Below are positions 1 to 7,011 of a stretch of DNA of 16,536 nt, in pieces. The DNA comes from CAYOVG01 sp964407285 (lineage in GTDB: Bacteria > Desulfobacterota > Syntrophobacteria > Syntrophobacterales > Syntrophobacteraceae), in contig CAYOVG010000139.1 in NCBI GenBank assembly GCA_964407285.1, positions 1-16,536 on the forward strand, read 5' to 3'. The position numbers and the translations under genes were made by a program. The notes under the pieces are model-generated. The model did not search any database. It was not told the DNA's origin and was given only the letters and a program-made list of their open reading frames with translations. Within the stretch, counting starts at the first letter, position 1, and the number at the start of each line of letters is the position of its first letter.

Positions 1-32
1 GACCGTGTGCCGGGCGGGCGGCGGGGAAGGGG

Positions 33-353
33 ATGCGCTTGATGGATATATCGGAAATATCGGGGGTACTGCGCCGCAGCGGCAACGGCGCTTTGCTGGA
101 AGTATACGTGCAGCCCAAGGCGAGCCGGAACGAGGTGGCCGGCATCCATGAGGGGGGCCTCAAAATCCGCCTTACGGCCCCGCCCGTGGAGGGGGCGGCG
201 AACAAGGAGTGCGTCCGGTTCCTGGCGGAGATCTTCGGCGTACCCAGGAGCAGCGTGGAAGTCGTCAAAGGCTTCAAATCCCGCCGCAAGACGGTCCTCA
301 TCGGCGGGCTCACACCGGAAGAAATTCAAAGCATCCTGCGGAACCTGCCATAG
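33..353 (+). CDS. yggU: DUF167/YggU family protein
   Basis: A small soluble protein of 106 residues, close to the usual ~100 for the DUF167/YggU family. No biochemical function is established for the family. The family core is visible: an N-terminal strand ending in VQPKASRNEV (about residues 27-36), then GLKIRLTAPPVEGAANKE (about 42-59) and a C-terminal VVKGFKSRRKTVLI (about 78-91). Two in-frame ATGs compete. The ATG at 33 touches the purine-rich GGGGAAGGGG at 23-32. The ATG at 42 has AAGGGG nine bases upstream and may be the real start, removing three residues. The region upstream is cut off by the window edge, so operon context is unknown. The last 21 codons are repeated in decayed form twice downstream (see 291-508). 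Confidence 0.9.
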   Translation: MRLMDISEISGVLRRSGNGALLEVYVQPKASRNEVAGIHEGGLKIRLTAPPVEGAANKECVRFLAEIFGVPRSSVEVVKGFKSRRKTVLIGGLTPEEIQSILRNLP

Positions 354-508
354 CCTCGATCTCGGTCTCGGAGAACGGCCTTCATCGGCGGACTTTCGCC
401 TCATATGCTCGGAACATCCTACGGAACCCGCGGTAGTCGCGGAAAACGCTCCTCGCCCGCGGACTCCCGCCGGAAGATGTTCAAAATGTCTTGCAGAACC
501 TGCCGTAG
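291..508 (+). repeat. Three degenerate tandem copies of the yggU 3' end
   Basis: The last 63 bases of yggU (291-353) reappear at 375-436 (62 bases) and 446-508 (63 bases). All three start with ACG, carry a GCGGxCT core and end in CGGAACC or CAGAACC, a few bases and TAG. By hand alignment, copies 1 and 3 agree at 48 of 63 positions without a gap. Copy 2 needs one gap. Periods are 84 and 71 bases. Copies 2 and 3 lack a start codon and the rest of the gene, so they are not genes. Confidence 0.75.
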
Positions 509-704
509 TCCCCGCTGCATGGGGCCTTGCCGTCTTTCTTCCGAAGCGAGTTGGAAGCTGAAAGGAAATGAGAGTTCTCCTTGCCATGGCGGTGGAACGC
601 GTTCATCGTCGATGCCGCGTCGAGATGCGCCGCGCCGCTCCCTCTTTCCTTCAGCCCCTCCCGTTCCCGCTGCCCTTGTTTTTCTTCCTTCCTACGCTTC
701 GCTA
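509..704. other. Intergenic stretch with no recognised gene
   Basis: Between the last yggU echo and the tetR promoter I see no convincing ORF. Short frames are open on both strands, but none has a ribosome binding site together with a family-like sequence. The stretch becomes pyrimidine-rich on the plus strand from about 630. Confidence 0.5.
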
Positions 705-733
705 TTGCATTCCCCATGGAAACCGTGTATACT
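705..733 (+). promoter_or_regulatory. Sigma70-type promoter of the tetR-efflux operon
   Basis: A -35 box TTGCAT (705-710) and a -10 box TATACT (728-733) are separated by exactly 17 bases. Transcription would begin near 740, giving a leader of about 95 nt before tetR. This is one of the best promoter matches in the window. Confidence 0.75.
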
Positions 734-746
734 AAATGCGTTTCCA
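717..746. promoter_or_regulatory. Inverted repeat over the -10, probable TetR operator
   Basis: TGGAAAC (717-723) and GTTTCCA (740-746) are perfect inverted arms separated by 16 bases. They enclose the -10 box and the predicted start of transcription. TetR-family repressors usually bind such palindromes over their own promoters, and the first gene downstream encodes a TetR protein. Autoregulation is inferred. Confidence 0.6.
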
Positions 747-835
747 AGGTTTTGACAGCTCTGAACCGTGAAAGGGCCGACGCAGCGCAGCCGAAACAGG
801 CCCCCGCCGGCTCCCCAGAGAGAACCGGATAGCTT

Positions 836-1483
836 ATGCAACGCAAAGAAACTCAATCCGCGGAATCGCCGCTCGACGATTCCGCCGGCAAACGGATCGT
901 CGCCGCGGCCCGCCGCCGCTTTTTCGTCCACGGGCTGCGCGGAGTCACCATGGACGATCTCGCCGGGGAACTCGGTATGAGCAAGAAGACGCTCTACGCG
1001 CACTTCCCGGGCAAGACCGCGCTCGTGGAAGCCGTTCTCGACGACAAGTTCCGGGACGTGGAGGCGGACCTGGAGACGGCGACGTCGGAGTGCGCTTCCG
1101 ATTTTACCGGGACCTTGCGTCGCCTGCTCGAGTGCATGCAACGGCATACGGGGGAGATCCATCCGCCGTTTTTTCGCGATATCCAGCGGGAGGCGCCGGA
1201 ACTCTTCAAAGTCGTAGAGCGCAGACGCGCTCGCAACATCCAGCGGTTTTTCGGAAAGGTCCTCGGCGAAGGGCGGAGAGCCGGGATCATCCGCGAGGAT
1301 ATTCCCGCCGAACTGGTCATCGAGATTCTTCTCGGCGCCGTGCAGGCGATCGTAAACCCCGCCAGGATGGAGGAACTCGGCCTAACGCCCAAAACCGGGT
1401 TCACCGCCGTCGTCACGGTAATCCTGGAGGGGGTAATCACGGAGAAGGGGAGGAGAGGAGGGAAAGGCCATGATGGGATCTGA
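836..1483 (+). CDS. TetR/AcrR family transcriptional regulator
   Basis: A 215-residue protein with the N-terminal TetR helix-turn-helix at about residues 18-64: an AARRRFFVHGLRGVTMDDLA stretch, then GMSKKTLYAHFPGKTAL, whose SKKTLYAHF segment is the typical recognition helix. The rest is the helical ligand-binding and dimerisation domain, which is not conserved enough to name a ligand. The ATG at 836 is the only start in frame that fits the domain. Its ribosome binding site is weak (GAGAGAA lies rather far upstream). Its 3' end overlaps the membrane-fusion gene by 14 bases, so the two are co-transcribed and probably translationally coupled. As first gene of an efflux operon with a palindrome over the promoter, it most likely represses the operon until the exported compound binds. 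Confidence 0.92.
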   Translation: MQRKETQSAESPLDDSAGKRIVAAARRRFFVHGLRGVTMDDLAGELGMSKKTLYAHFPGKTALVEAVLDDKFRDVEADLETATSECASDFTGTLRRLLECMQRHTGEIHPPFFRDIQREAPELFKVVERRRARNIQRFFGKVLGEGRRAGIIREDIPAELVIEILLGAVQAIVNPARMEELGLTPKTGFTAVVTVILEGVITEKGRRGGKGHDGI

Positions 1484-2483
1484 GCCGGTGGAGCCGGCCG
1501 GGACGGCGCGCCGCGGGAGGGGGGCGATGACGGTCGTTGCATTCGCGCTGGCGGCGGCGCTGCTATTCGTTGCGACGGGATGCGACCGCCGGGAATCCGG
1601 GGTGCTGCAGGGGTATGTCGAAGGGGAATTCGTCTACGTGGCGTCGCCGCTTCCGGGGACGCTCGAAATGCTTTCCGTCGAACGGGGCGCGTGGGTCGAG
1701 GAGGACGATGCGCTCTTTACGCTGGAAAGCGTTCCGGAAGAGGCCATGCGGGACGAGGCCGCGCGCAGGCTCGCCCAGGCGCGGGCGAACCTCGAGGACG
1801 TAAAGAAGGGCAAGCGGCCTTCGGAAATCCAGGCCGTCGAAGCGCAGCTCAGACGGGCGAAGGCGGCCCTGGATCTTGCCGAAAAGGAATTCGTCCGGCA
1901 GGAGAGGCTCCTCGCCGCCCGCGCGAACTCCGTGCAGGACGTGGACCGCGCCCGTTCGACCCTGGAACAGGACCGGCAACGGGTGGCGCAGCTCGAAGCC
2001 GATCTGAAAACGGCGCAACTGGGTTCCAGGGTCGATCAGGTGGCGGCCGCGGAAGCCAACGTGCAGGCGCTGGAAGCGGCGCTCGCCAGGGCGGAATGGG
2101 ACCTCTCCCGGAAACGCCTGGCCGCCCCGCAAGCCGGGCTCGTCTTCGATACTCTCTACCGCCGTGGGGAATGGGTGGCGGCGGGCCGGCCGGTCGTGGC
2201 GCTGCTGCCGCCGAGGGCGATAAAGGTCCGGGCGTTCGTGCCAGAGACGCGGATCGGAGCCGTCCGTCCCGGCGACCGCGTGACCGTGCGCGTCGACGGC
2301 GTGGCCGAACCCTTTACGGGCAGGGTGAGTTTCATCTCGCCGCGGGCGGAGTACACGCCGCCGGTAATCTATAGCAGGGAGAGCCGCGGCAAGCTGGTGT
2401 TCATGATCGAGGCGACCTTCGACCCCGAAGTCGCCGCGAGGCTGCATCCCGGACAACCCGTGGATGTCGAGCTGGGTGCGTGA
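1470..2483 (+). CDS. HlyD-family periplasmic membrane-fusion protein (YbhG-like)
   Basis: The periplasmic adaptor of an ABC exporter, 337 residues. A basic stretch (RRGRG) precedes a hydrophobic segment at about residues 20-36 ending in VATGC, so the protein may be a lipoprotein with Cys38 as its anchor; the lipobox is imperfect. A lipoyl-like half follows (GYVEGEFVYVASPLPGTLEML, about 48 onward). Then comes a long Ala/Glu/Arg-rich coiled coil (about 95-205), the second lipoyl half (LAAPQAGLVFDTLYRRGEW) and a beta-barrel region to the end. The ATG at 1470 has GGAGGGAAAGG upstream. An ATG at 1527 also has a strong ribosome binding site but would remove the positive n-region of the signal, so 1470 is preferred. 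The order regulator, adaptor, ATPase, permease resembles ybhGFSR-type exporters. The substrate is unknown. Confidence 0.9.
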   Translation: MMGSEPVEPAGTARRGRGAMTVVAFALAAALLFVATGCDRRESGVLQGYVEGEFVYVASPLPGTLEMLSVERGAWVEEDDALFTLESVPEEAMRDEAARRLAQARANLEDVKKGKRPSEIQAVEAQLRRAKAALDLAEKEFVRQERLLAARANSVQDVDRARSTLEQDRQRVAQLEADLKTAQLGSRVDQVAAAEANVQALEAALARAEWDLSRKRLAAPQAGLVFDTLYRRGEWVAAGRPVVALLPPRAIKVRAFVPETRIGAVRPGDRVTVRVDGVAEPFTGRVSFISPRAEYTPPVIYSRESRGKLVFMIEATFDPEVAARLHPGQPVDVELGA

Positions 2484-2490
2484 GCGGCTT

Positions 2491-3423
2491 ATGAAAGACG
2501 ACCTTGACCTTGCAATCGATGTGCGCGGAATGACGAAGCGCTTCGGCGACCGGACGGCCGTGGACCACGTCGGCCTGCAGGTCCGCAGGGGAGAAATCTG
2601 CGGCTTCCTCGGCCCCAACGGCAGCGGGAAGACGACCTTCATCCGCATGCTCTGCGGACTGCTGCGCGCCGATGAAGGGAGCGGCGCGTGCCTGGGCTAC
2701 GACGTGATCGCCGAAAGCGAGGCGATCAAGCGCCAGGTGGGGTACATGACGCAGCGGTTCAGCTTCTACGAGGACCTCAGCATCGCGGAGAACCTCGACT
2801 TCGTCGCCCGGATGTATTCCGTCAGGGACCGCCGCCGGGTCGTCAACGATACGATCGAGCGGCTCGGGCTCGGCAAACGGCGAAACCAGCTCGCGGGGCA
2901 ACTCTCCGGCGGCTGGAAGCAGCGCCTCGCGCTCGCCGCATGCATGATCCATCAGCCGAAGCTGCTTCTGCTCGACGAACCGACGGCGGGGGTGGACCCC
3001 AGGGCCCGCCGCGAATTCTGGGAGCAGATCCACGAACTCGCCGGGGAGGGACTCACGTTCCTCATCACGACCCACTACATGGACGAAGCCGAACGGTGCC
3101 ACCGGCTGGCGTACATCGCCAACGGCCATTTGCTCGCCTACGGCACGGTGGCGGAAGTGGTGTCCCGGGCCCGCCTGACGACATGGTCGGTGAGCGGCCC
3201 GGACCTGTTGAAGCTCGCCGCCGAACTCCGCGCGGACCCTCGCGTCGAGCAGGCGGTGGCCTTCGGCGGCATGCTGCACGTGAGCGGCAACGACGCGGCC
3301 GCGCTCGAGGAAGCCATTTCGCCGTTTCGCACGGACCGCCACGACTGGCGCCCGATCGACTCGGGGCTCGAAGACGTCTTCATCCACCTCATGAACAGGG
3401 CGCCGGACGGCAATTCAAAATGA
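2491..3423 (+). CDS. ABC transporter ATP-binding protein (ABC-2 drug-export type)
   Basis: The ATPase that powers the exporter, 310 residues from the ATG at 2491. Walker A is GPNGSGKT (41-48), the ABC signature LSGGWKQ begins at residue 138, Walker B is LLLLDEP with Asp162-Glu163, and the H-loop His195 lies in TTHYMDEA. The last ~90 residues form the accessory C-terminal region seen in CcmA/YbhF-type ATPases and end in an LEDVFIHLM motif. Only one nucleotide-binding domain is present, unlike E. coli YbhF, which has two fused. The start at 2491 is seven bases after the adaptor's stop codon. An in-frame ATG at 2464 would add nine residues and overlap the upstream gene; neither start has a strong ribosome binding site. 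All catalytic motifs are intact. Confidence 0.93.
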   Translation: MKDDLDLAIDVRGMTKRFGDRTAVDHVGLQVRRGEICGFLGPNGSGKTTFIRMLCGLLRADEGSGACLGYDVIAESEAIKRQVGYMTQRFSFYEDLSIAENLDFVARMYSVRDRRRVVNDTIERLGLGKRRNQLAGQLSGGWKQRLALAACMIHQPKLLLLDEPTAGVDPRARREFWEQIHELAGEGLTFLITTHYMDEAERCHRLAYIANGHLLAYGTVAEVVSRARLTTWSVSGPDLLKLAAELRADPRVEQAVAFGGMLHVSGNDAAALEEAISPFRTDRHDWRPIDSGLEDVFIHLMNRAPDGNSK

Positions 3424-3436
3424 AAGAAGAAACGCG

Positions 3437-4591
3437 ATGAAAAGAGAATCCAACGGCCGGTACCGCTTTTCGCCCCGCCGGTTCTGGGCGATGGTCGTGA
3501 AGGAATTCATCCAGATGCGCCGGGACCGGGTGACGTTCGGGATGATGATCGGCATCCCGCTCCTGCAACTCACTCTCTTCGGGTTTGCGATCAATTCGGA
3601 CCCGAAGCACCTGCCCGCCGCCGTGCTCCTGGCCGACAACGGTCCGCAGGGCCGCACCCTGCTCCACGCCATTCAAAACAGCGGCTACATCGACTTCGTG
3701 CGCCGGCTGGAAAGCGAAGCGGAAGGGCGCGACGTGCTGGCGCGGGGCGAGGTCCAGTTCGTCGTGAACATCCCGGAGAATTTCACCCGCGACCTGCTGC
3801 GCGGCGAGAAGCCCTCCATCCTCATCGAAGCGGACGCCACCGACCCCGCCGCCACCAGCAACGCGCTCGGCGCGATACGCTCCCTGCTGTCCACCGCGCT
3901 GCAAAACGACCTCAAGGGGCCGCTCGCCTACCTGGCGGAGGACGAGGGCCCGATCGACCTGCGCATCCACGCGCTGTACAACCCCGAAGCCGTCACGCAG
4001 TACAACATCGTGCCCGGGCTCATGGGGGTCGTCCTCACCATGACCATGGTCATGATCACGGCTCTCGCCATCACCCGCGAACGGGAGCGCGGCACCATGG
4101 AAAACCTCCTCTCCATGCCGACCCGGCCGCTGGAGGTGCTGGTCGGAAAGCTCGTCCCCTACATCCTGGTCGGTTACATCCAGGTGGCGCTCATTCTCCT
4201 CGCCGCCCGGTTCATTTTCGAAGTGCCCATGGTCGGGAGCCTCGGCCTGCTGCTGGTGGTCGCTTTCGTATTCATCACGGCGAACCTGGCCATGGGGATC
4301 ATGTTTTCGAGCGTTGCCGGAAACCAGCTCCAGGCCGTGCAGATGTCTTTCTTCTTCTTCCTTCCGTCGCTCCTGCTGTCGGGCTTCATGTTTCCGTTTC
4401 GCGGCATGCCGCGGTGGGCGCAGGTGATCGGCGAAGTGTTCCCGCTCACGCATTTCTTGCGGATCGTCCGGGGAATACTGCTCAAGGGCAACGGCCTGGA
4501 GGACGTGGCCCCGCAGCTATGGCCGATAGCGCTTTTTGCGGTCGTTGCCCTGGCGATAGGGGTGAAGCGCTACCATCGGACGCTCGATTAG
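3437..4591 (+). CDS. ABC-2 type transporter permease (YbhS/YbhR/YhhJ-like)
   Basis: The inner-membrane subunit of the exporter, 384 residues, normal for the ABC2_membrane_3 family. It opens with the characteristic VVKEFIQMRRDRVTF followed by the first membrane helix (about residues 33-53). A large extracytoplasmic domain follows (about 55-185). Five more hydrophobic segments fill about 190-380; they begin after YNIVPGLMGVVLTMTMV, and the REREGTMENLLSMP-like cytoplasmic loop is REREHGT-class with RERERGTMENL. The ATG at 3437 is 13 bases after the ATPase stop and has GAAGAA upstream. The operon ends here with a single permease gene, so the transporter would be a permease homodimer, whereas ybh-type operons usually carry two. 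A CAACCCG-family repeat lies directly after the stop codon. Confidence 0.92.
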   Translation: MKRESNGRYRFSPRRFWAMVVKEFIQMRRDRVTFGMMIGIPLLQLTLFGFAINSDPKHLPAAVLLADNGPQGRTLLHAIQNSGYIDFVRRLESEAEGRDVLARGEVQFVVNIPENFTRDLLRGEKPSILIEADATDPAATSNALGAIRSLLSTALQNDLKGPLAYLAEDEGPIDLRIHALYNPEAVTQYNIVPGLMGVVLTMTMVMITALAITRERERGTMENLLSMPTRPLEVLVGKLVPYILVGYIQVALILLAARFIFEVPMVGSLGLLLVVAFVFITANLAMGIMFSSVAGNQLQAVQMSFFFFLPSLLLSGFMFPFRGMPRWAQVIGEVFPLTHFLRIVRGILLKGNGLEDVAPQLWPIALFAVVALAIGVKRYHRTLD

Positions 4592-4593
4592 GA

Positions 4594-4611
4594 CGGGTTG
4601 CGGGTTGTTCC
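4594..4611 (-). repeat. Inverted copy of the CAACCCG-type repeat element
   Basis: Read on the minus strand, these 18 bases are GGAACAACCCGCAACCCG. They are identical to plus-strand 11287-11304 at the end of the first 66-bp element upstream of the MmgE/PrpD gene. The copy starts two bases after the permease stop codon. Confidence 0.7.
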
Positions 4612-4966
4612 TCAGCGGAGGAGTCCTCCCCCGTTTCCACCGAATCCATGCCCGGAATCCACGGCGATTCCGCAACCCTATGCGCACTCCGCCGCAAAGG
4701 ACCGTTCCCGTGTCCGCCCCCCCTCCGCCGGCAGCTTCGCCGCCGCCTTCGCTGCGACACATGCCGAGCCGTCTCGTGCTCGAACTCCTCGACGGACTCG
4801 ACTTGCAGCGCTTTCCGGTGGAGTGATGTCGTCCGCCGTGGAAACAATCATACTCACACGCTCTTCTCCCCCCGGCATTCTCCGCTTTCCGGCCCTGTCC
4901 CCGCCCGGCCGTTCCGGCTGCTCCGATCGCTCCTCCCTCGGCCCCCGCGGTCATTGCGGCCGGACA
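4612..4966. other. Intergenic stretch with no recognised gene
   Basis: About 350 bases between the permease and the radical SAM promoter. Several short frames are open on both strands because of the high GC, but none has a ribosome binding site and a recognisable protein. A small palindrome GGAGGA-G-TCCTCC (4616-4628) lies near the permease end, with no T-run to make it a terminator. Confidence 0.5.
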
Positions 4967-4994
4967 TTGACAGGCGGCTCACCGGCATTAACAT
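4967..4994 (+). promoter_or_regulatory. Sigma70-type promoter of the radical SAM gene
   Basis: A perfect -35 box TTGACA (4967-4972), a 16-base spacer and a -10-like TAACAT (4989-4994). Transcription would begin around 5001, giving a leader of nearly 200 nt before the ATG at 5197. Confidence 0.6.
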
Positions 4995-5001
4995 AGTGCA
5001 G

Positions 5002-5029
5002 GTAATGCAAATGCATTAAACTGCATTAC
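5002..5029. promoter_or_regulatory. TGCATTA-type palindrome at the predicted transcription start
   Basis: GTAATGCA (5002-5009) and TGCATTAC (5022-5029) are perfect inverted arms with 12 bases between them, and the middle contains a second palindrome AATGCATT (5010-5017). The site is AT-rich within GC-rich DNA and covers the predicted start of transcription. That is where a repressor would act. The binding protein is not identified. Confidence 0.6.
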
Positions 5030-5040
5030 ACTTTCCCTCC

Positions 5041-5063
5041 TTGACCGCGCCCCGCCCGGTCAA
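5041..5063 (+). other. Stem-loop in the radical SAM leader
   Basis: TTGACCG (5041-5047) pairs perfectly with CGGTCAA (5057-5063) around a nine-base C-rich loop. No T-run follows, so it is not a terminator. I do not recognise the leader as a known riboswitch. Confidence 0.45.
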
Positions 5064-5196
5064 ACGCCAGCTTCGCGGCGCGATCGGTTTGAAGATGCGG
5101 GCGTCTCCTCCGGCGCGCACCCTTATCGATCGTCTCGCGTGCCGCCTTCCGAACCATTCTCCGGTTTTTCACCCCCTCTCGAAGAAGGTAAATGCA

Positions 5197-6789
5197 ATGA
5201 ATCAAGAAACAGCCCGGATAGCGAGTCGTAACGTCCTGCTTGTCTACCCCGAATTTCCTTCCACTTACTGGGGGTTTCAACACCTCCTCTCGATCGTCCA
5301 AAAGAAAGCGATGCACCCCCCGCTCAGCCTTATCACCGTCGCGGCCCTTTGTCCCCCGAGTTGGGAATTCAGGCTGGTCGACATGAACGTGGAACCGCTG
5401 GGCGATGAGCAGATACTCTGGGCCGACATGGTGTTCCTGTCCGGAATGGAAATCCAGTTGCCCTCGCTGCTGGAGACGCTCGACCGTTGCAGAGCGCTCG
5501 GCAGAACGACCGTGGTGGGAGGACCGATGGCGAGCAGCCGTCCGGAGATCATCGGCGATAAGGCGGACGTGCTCGTGCTGGACGAGGCCGAAATAACGAT
5601 CGGGCCGTTCCTGCGGGACCTCGAAGACGGAGCCCTTCAGAAGATGTACAGGACGCGGGAGCGACCCGACATCACTTCCAGCCCCGTTCCCCGCTACGAC
5701 CTCCTCGATCTGAAGGCGTACGCCACCATGGACGTCCAATACTCCCGGGGATGTCCGTTCAACTGTGAGTTCTGCCTGATAGTTTCGCTCTACGGGCACA
5801 AGCCGCGCACGAAGACGCCGGAACAGATACTCGCGGAATTCGACGCCCTATACCGCCTGGGGTACCGCGGCGACGTTTTCGTCGTGGACGACAACTTCAT
5901 CGGAAACAGGACTCGAGTCAAAGATCTGCTCGGGGAAATCATCCGCTGGCAGAAGGAGCGCAAATATCCCTTCATCCTCACCACGGAAGCTTCGATCGAC
6001 CTGGCCGACGACGACCTCTTGATGGAGAACATGCGTCTGGCGGGCTTCAGCCGGGTTTTTGTGGGCATCGAATCGCCGTCGCTGGAAAGCCTCCAGGAGA
6101 CCCACAAGTATCAGAACGCCAAAAAGGACATGCTCGATGCCGTTGCCCGCGTCATCGACTCCGGCATTGAGGTCACGGGAGGTTTCATCCTCGGTTTCGA
6201 CAACGACCCGCCGGACATCTTTCAGCGCCAGATCGATTTTATCGAGGACGCGCGGATTCCCTGGGCGATGGTGGGGACCCTCCATGCGCTCCCGGGCACC
6301 CGGCTTTGGGACCGCATGGAGAAGGAGGGCCGGCTCCGGGAAGGGGTCGATATCAACGACGTCGGCCGGCCGAACTTTCGCACGAAGATGGGCCGGGAAA
6401 CCATTTACCGGGGATACCTGAAAGTCCTCCAATCGATCTATTCTCCCGAAATGTACTACGGTCGCGTTCTGGGCCTTCTGGAACGGCAGGAACGTTCGAA
6501 CCGTTCCAGCCCCTACGCCAACGTGTATCCGCTCCTCCACCCTCTCCGGGCGCTGTACACGATAGGCGTCAAGTCGGGCTACCGCCGGGTGTTCTGGAAG
6601 TATATGGCGAAAGTCATAAGGAGATACCCCGGCCGCATCGTGCAGGCGCTGACCCACGCGATTGCGGGCCACCATTTCATCACGTACACCGCCGCGCTTG
6701 GAGAAGCGGACGCTGTGGGCACGGTTACGGTCCCGGATCGCGTCCCTCGCCCGATCGAGCACGTTGCCGTGAGTCCCGCCGGGCCATAG
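5197..6789 (+). CDS. B12-binding domain radical SAM protein (DUF4070-type C-terminus)
   Basis: A 530-residue radical SAM enzyme. The N-terminal ~140 residues are a cobalamin-binding-like Rossmann domain (NVLLVYPEFPSTYWGF near residue 12, HPPLSLITVAAL, then the VVGGP motif). The radical SAM core starts at YSRGCPFNCEFC, whose Cys186, Cys190 and Cys193 ligate the [4Fe-4S] cluster that cleaves SAM. VVDDNFIGN, FVGIESP and GFILGFDND follow as expected for the TIM-barrel core. The last ~150 residues resemble the DUF4070 region found in relatives such as the hopanoid C-3 methylase HpnR. No hopanoid genes are nearby, so the substrate is open. The ATG at 5197 has AGAAGG eight bases upstream; a longer frame from 5041 would place the hairpin leader inside the protein and is rejected. 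It stands alone behind its own promoter and palindrome. Confidence 0.88.
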   Translation: MNQETARIASRNVLLVYPEFPSTYWGFQHLLSIVQKKAMHPPLSLITVAALCPPSWEFRLVDMNVEPLGDEQILWADMVFLSGMEIQLPSLLETLDRCRALGRTTVVGGPMASSRPEIIGDKADVLVLDEAEITIGPFLRDLEDGALQKMYRTRERPDITSSPVPRYDLLDLKAYATMDVQYSRGCPFNCEFCLIVSLYGHKPRTKTPEQILAEFDALYRLGYRGDVFVVDDNFIGNRTRVKDLLGEIIRWQKERKYPFILTTEASIDLADDDLLMENMRLAGFSRVFVGIESPSLESLQETHKYQNAKKDMLDAVARVIDSGIEVTGGFILGFDNDPPDIFQRQIDFIEDARIPWAMVGTLHALPGTRLWDRMEKEGRLREGVDINDVGRPNFRTKMGRETIYRGYLKVLQSIYSPEMYYGRVLGLLERQERSNRSSPYANVYPLLHPLRALYTIGVKSGYRRVFWKYMAKVIRRYPGRIVQALTHAIAGHHFITYTAALGEADAVGTVTVPDRVPRPIEHVAVSPAGP

Positions 6790-6795
6790 CGCCGG

Positions 6796-6810
6796 GCCGT
6801 CCCCGACGGC
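6796..6810 (+). other. Short stem-loop just after the radical SAM gene
   Basis: GCCGTC and GACGGC pair perfectly around a CCC loop seven bases after the stop codon. No T-run follows, so an intrinsic terminator is not supported. It could still protect the 3' end of the message. Confidence 0.35.
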
Positions 6811-6915
6811 GAACCGGACCGCGGCGCCGATTGCTCGTGGGACACGGCATGGTGATTGCGCGGCTGATCCGGTGATGAGATGAAGCGCTCCGATCGAGAT
6901 CCCCGGGATTGGCTT

Positions 6916-6956
6916 CGTAATTACGATTAATTACTCATGTAATCACTCATGGAGTG
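6916..6956. promoter_or_regulatory. AT-rich cluster of overlapping palindromes
   Basis: In 41 bases there are three inverted repeats: CGTAATTACG (6916-6925), GATTA...TAATC (6925-6929 with 6940-6944) and CACTC-ATG-GAGTG (6944-6956). A near direct repeat AATTACTCATG/AATCACTCATG overlaps them. The composition departs sharply from the surroundings. This looks like protein-binding DNA upstream of the 6983 promoter candidate, but the binding factor is unknown. Confidence 0.45.
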
Positions 6957-6982
6957 TCATTCTGCTTGCTTGAATCTTGATA

Positions 6983-7011
6983 TTGCTATGTGCCTCGAAT
7001 GCTGTTAGAGT
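6983..7011 (+). promoter_or_regulatory. Candidate promoter in the radical SAM-yaiI gap
   Basis: TTGCTA (6983-6988), a 17-base spacer and TAGAGT (7006-7011). The same TAGAGT -10 with 17-base spacing occurs in the citrate synthase promoter. Transcription would start near 7018, almost 400 bases before yaiI, so the product would be a long leader or a separate small RNA. Confidence 0.4.

Noticed and set aside
1563..2648. 361-codon ORF on the minus strand
   Set aside because: It is a shadow of the HlyD and ATPase genes, both identified by motifs on the plus strand.
3420..3440. Six-codon ORF (M-K-E-E-T-R) bridging ATPase stop and permease start
   Set aside because: ATGA overlaps at both ends look like a coupling peptide, but no separate ribosome binding site is seen and chance is likely.
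4598..4996. Plus-strand ORFs in the permease-radical SAM gap
   Set aside because: Pro/Ser/Arg-rich frames without ribosome binding site; three overlapping frames are equally open, as expected from composition.
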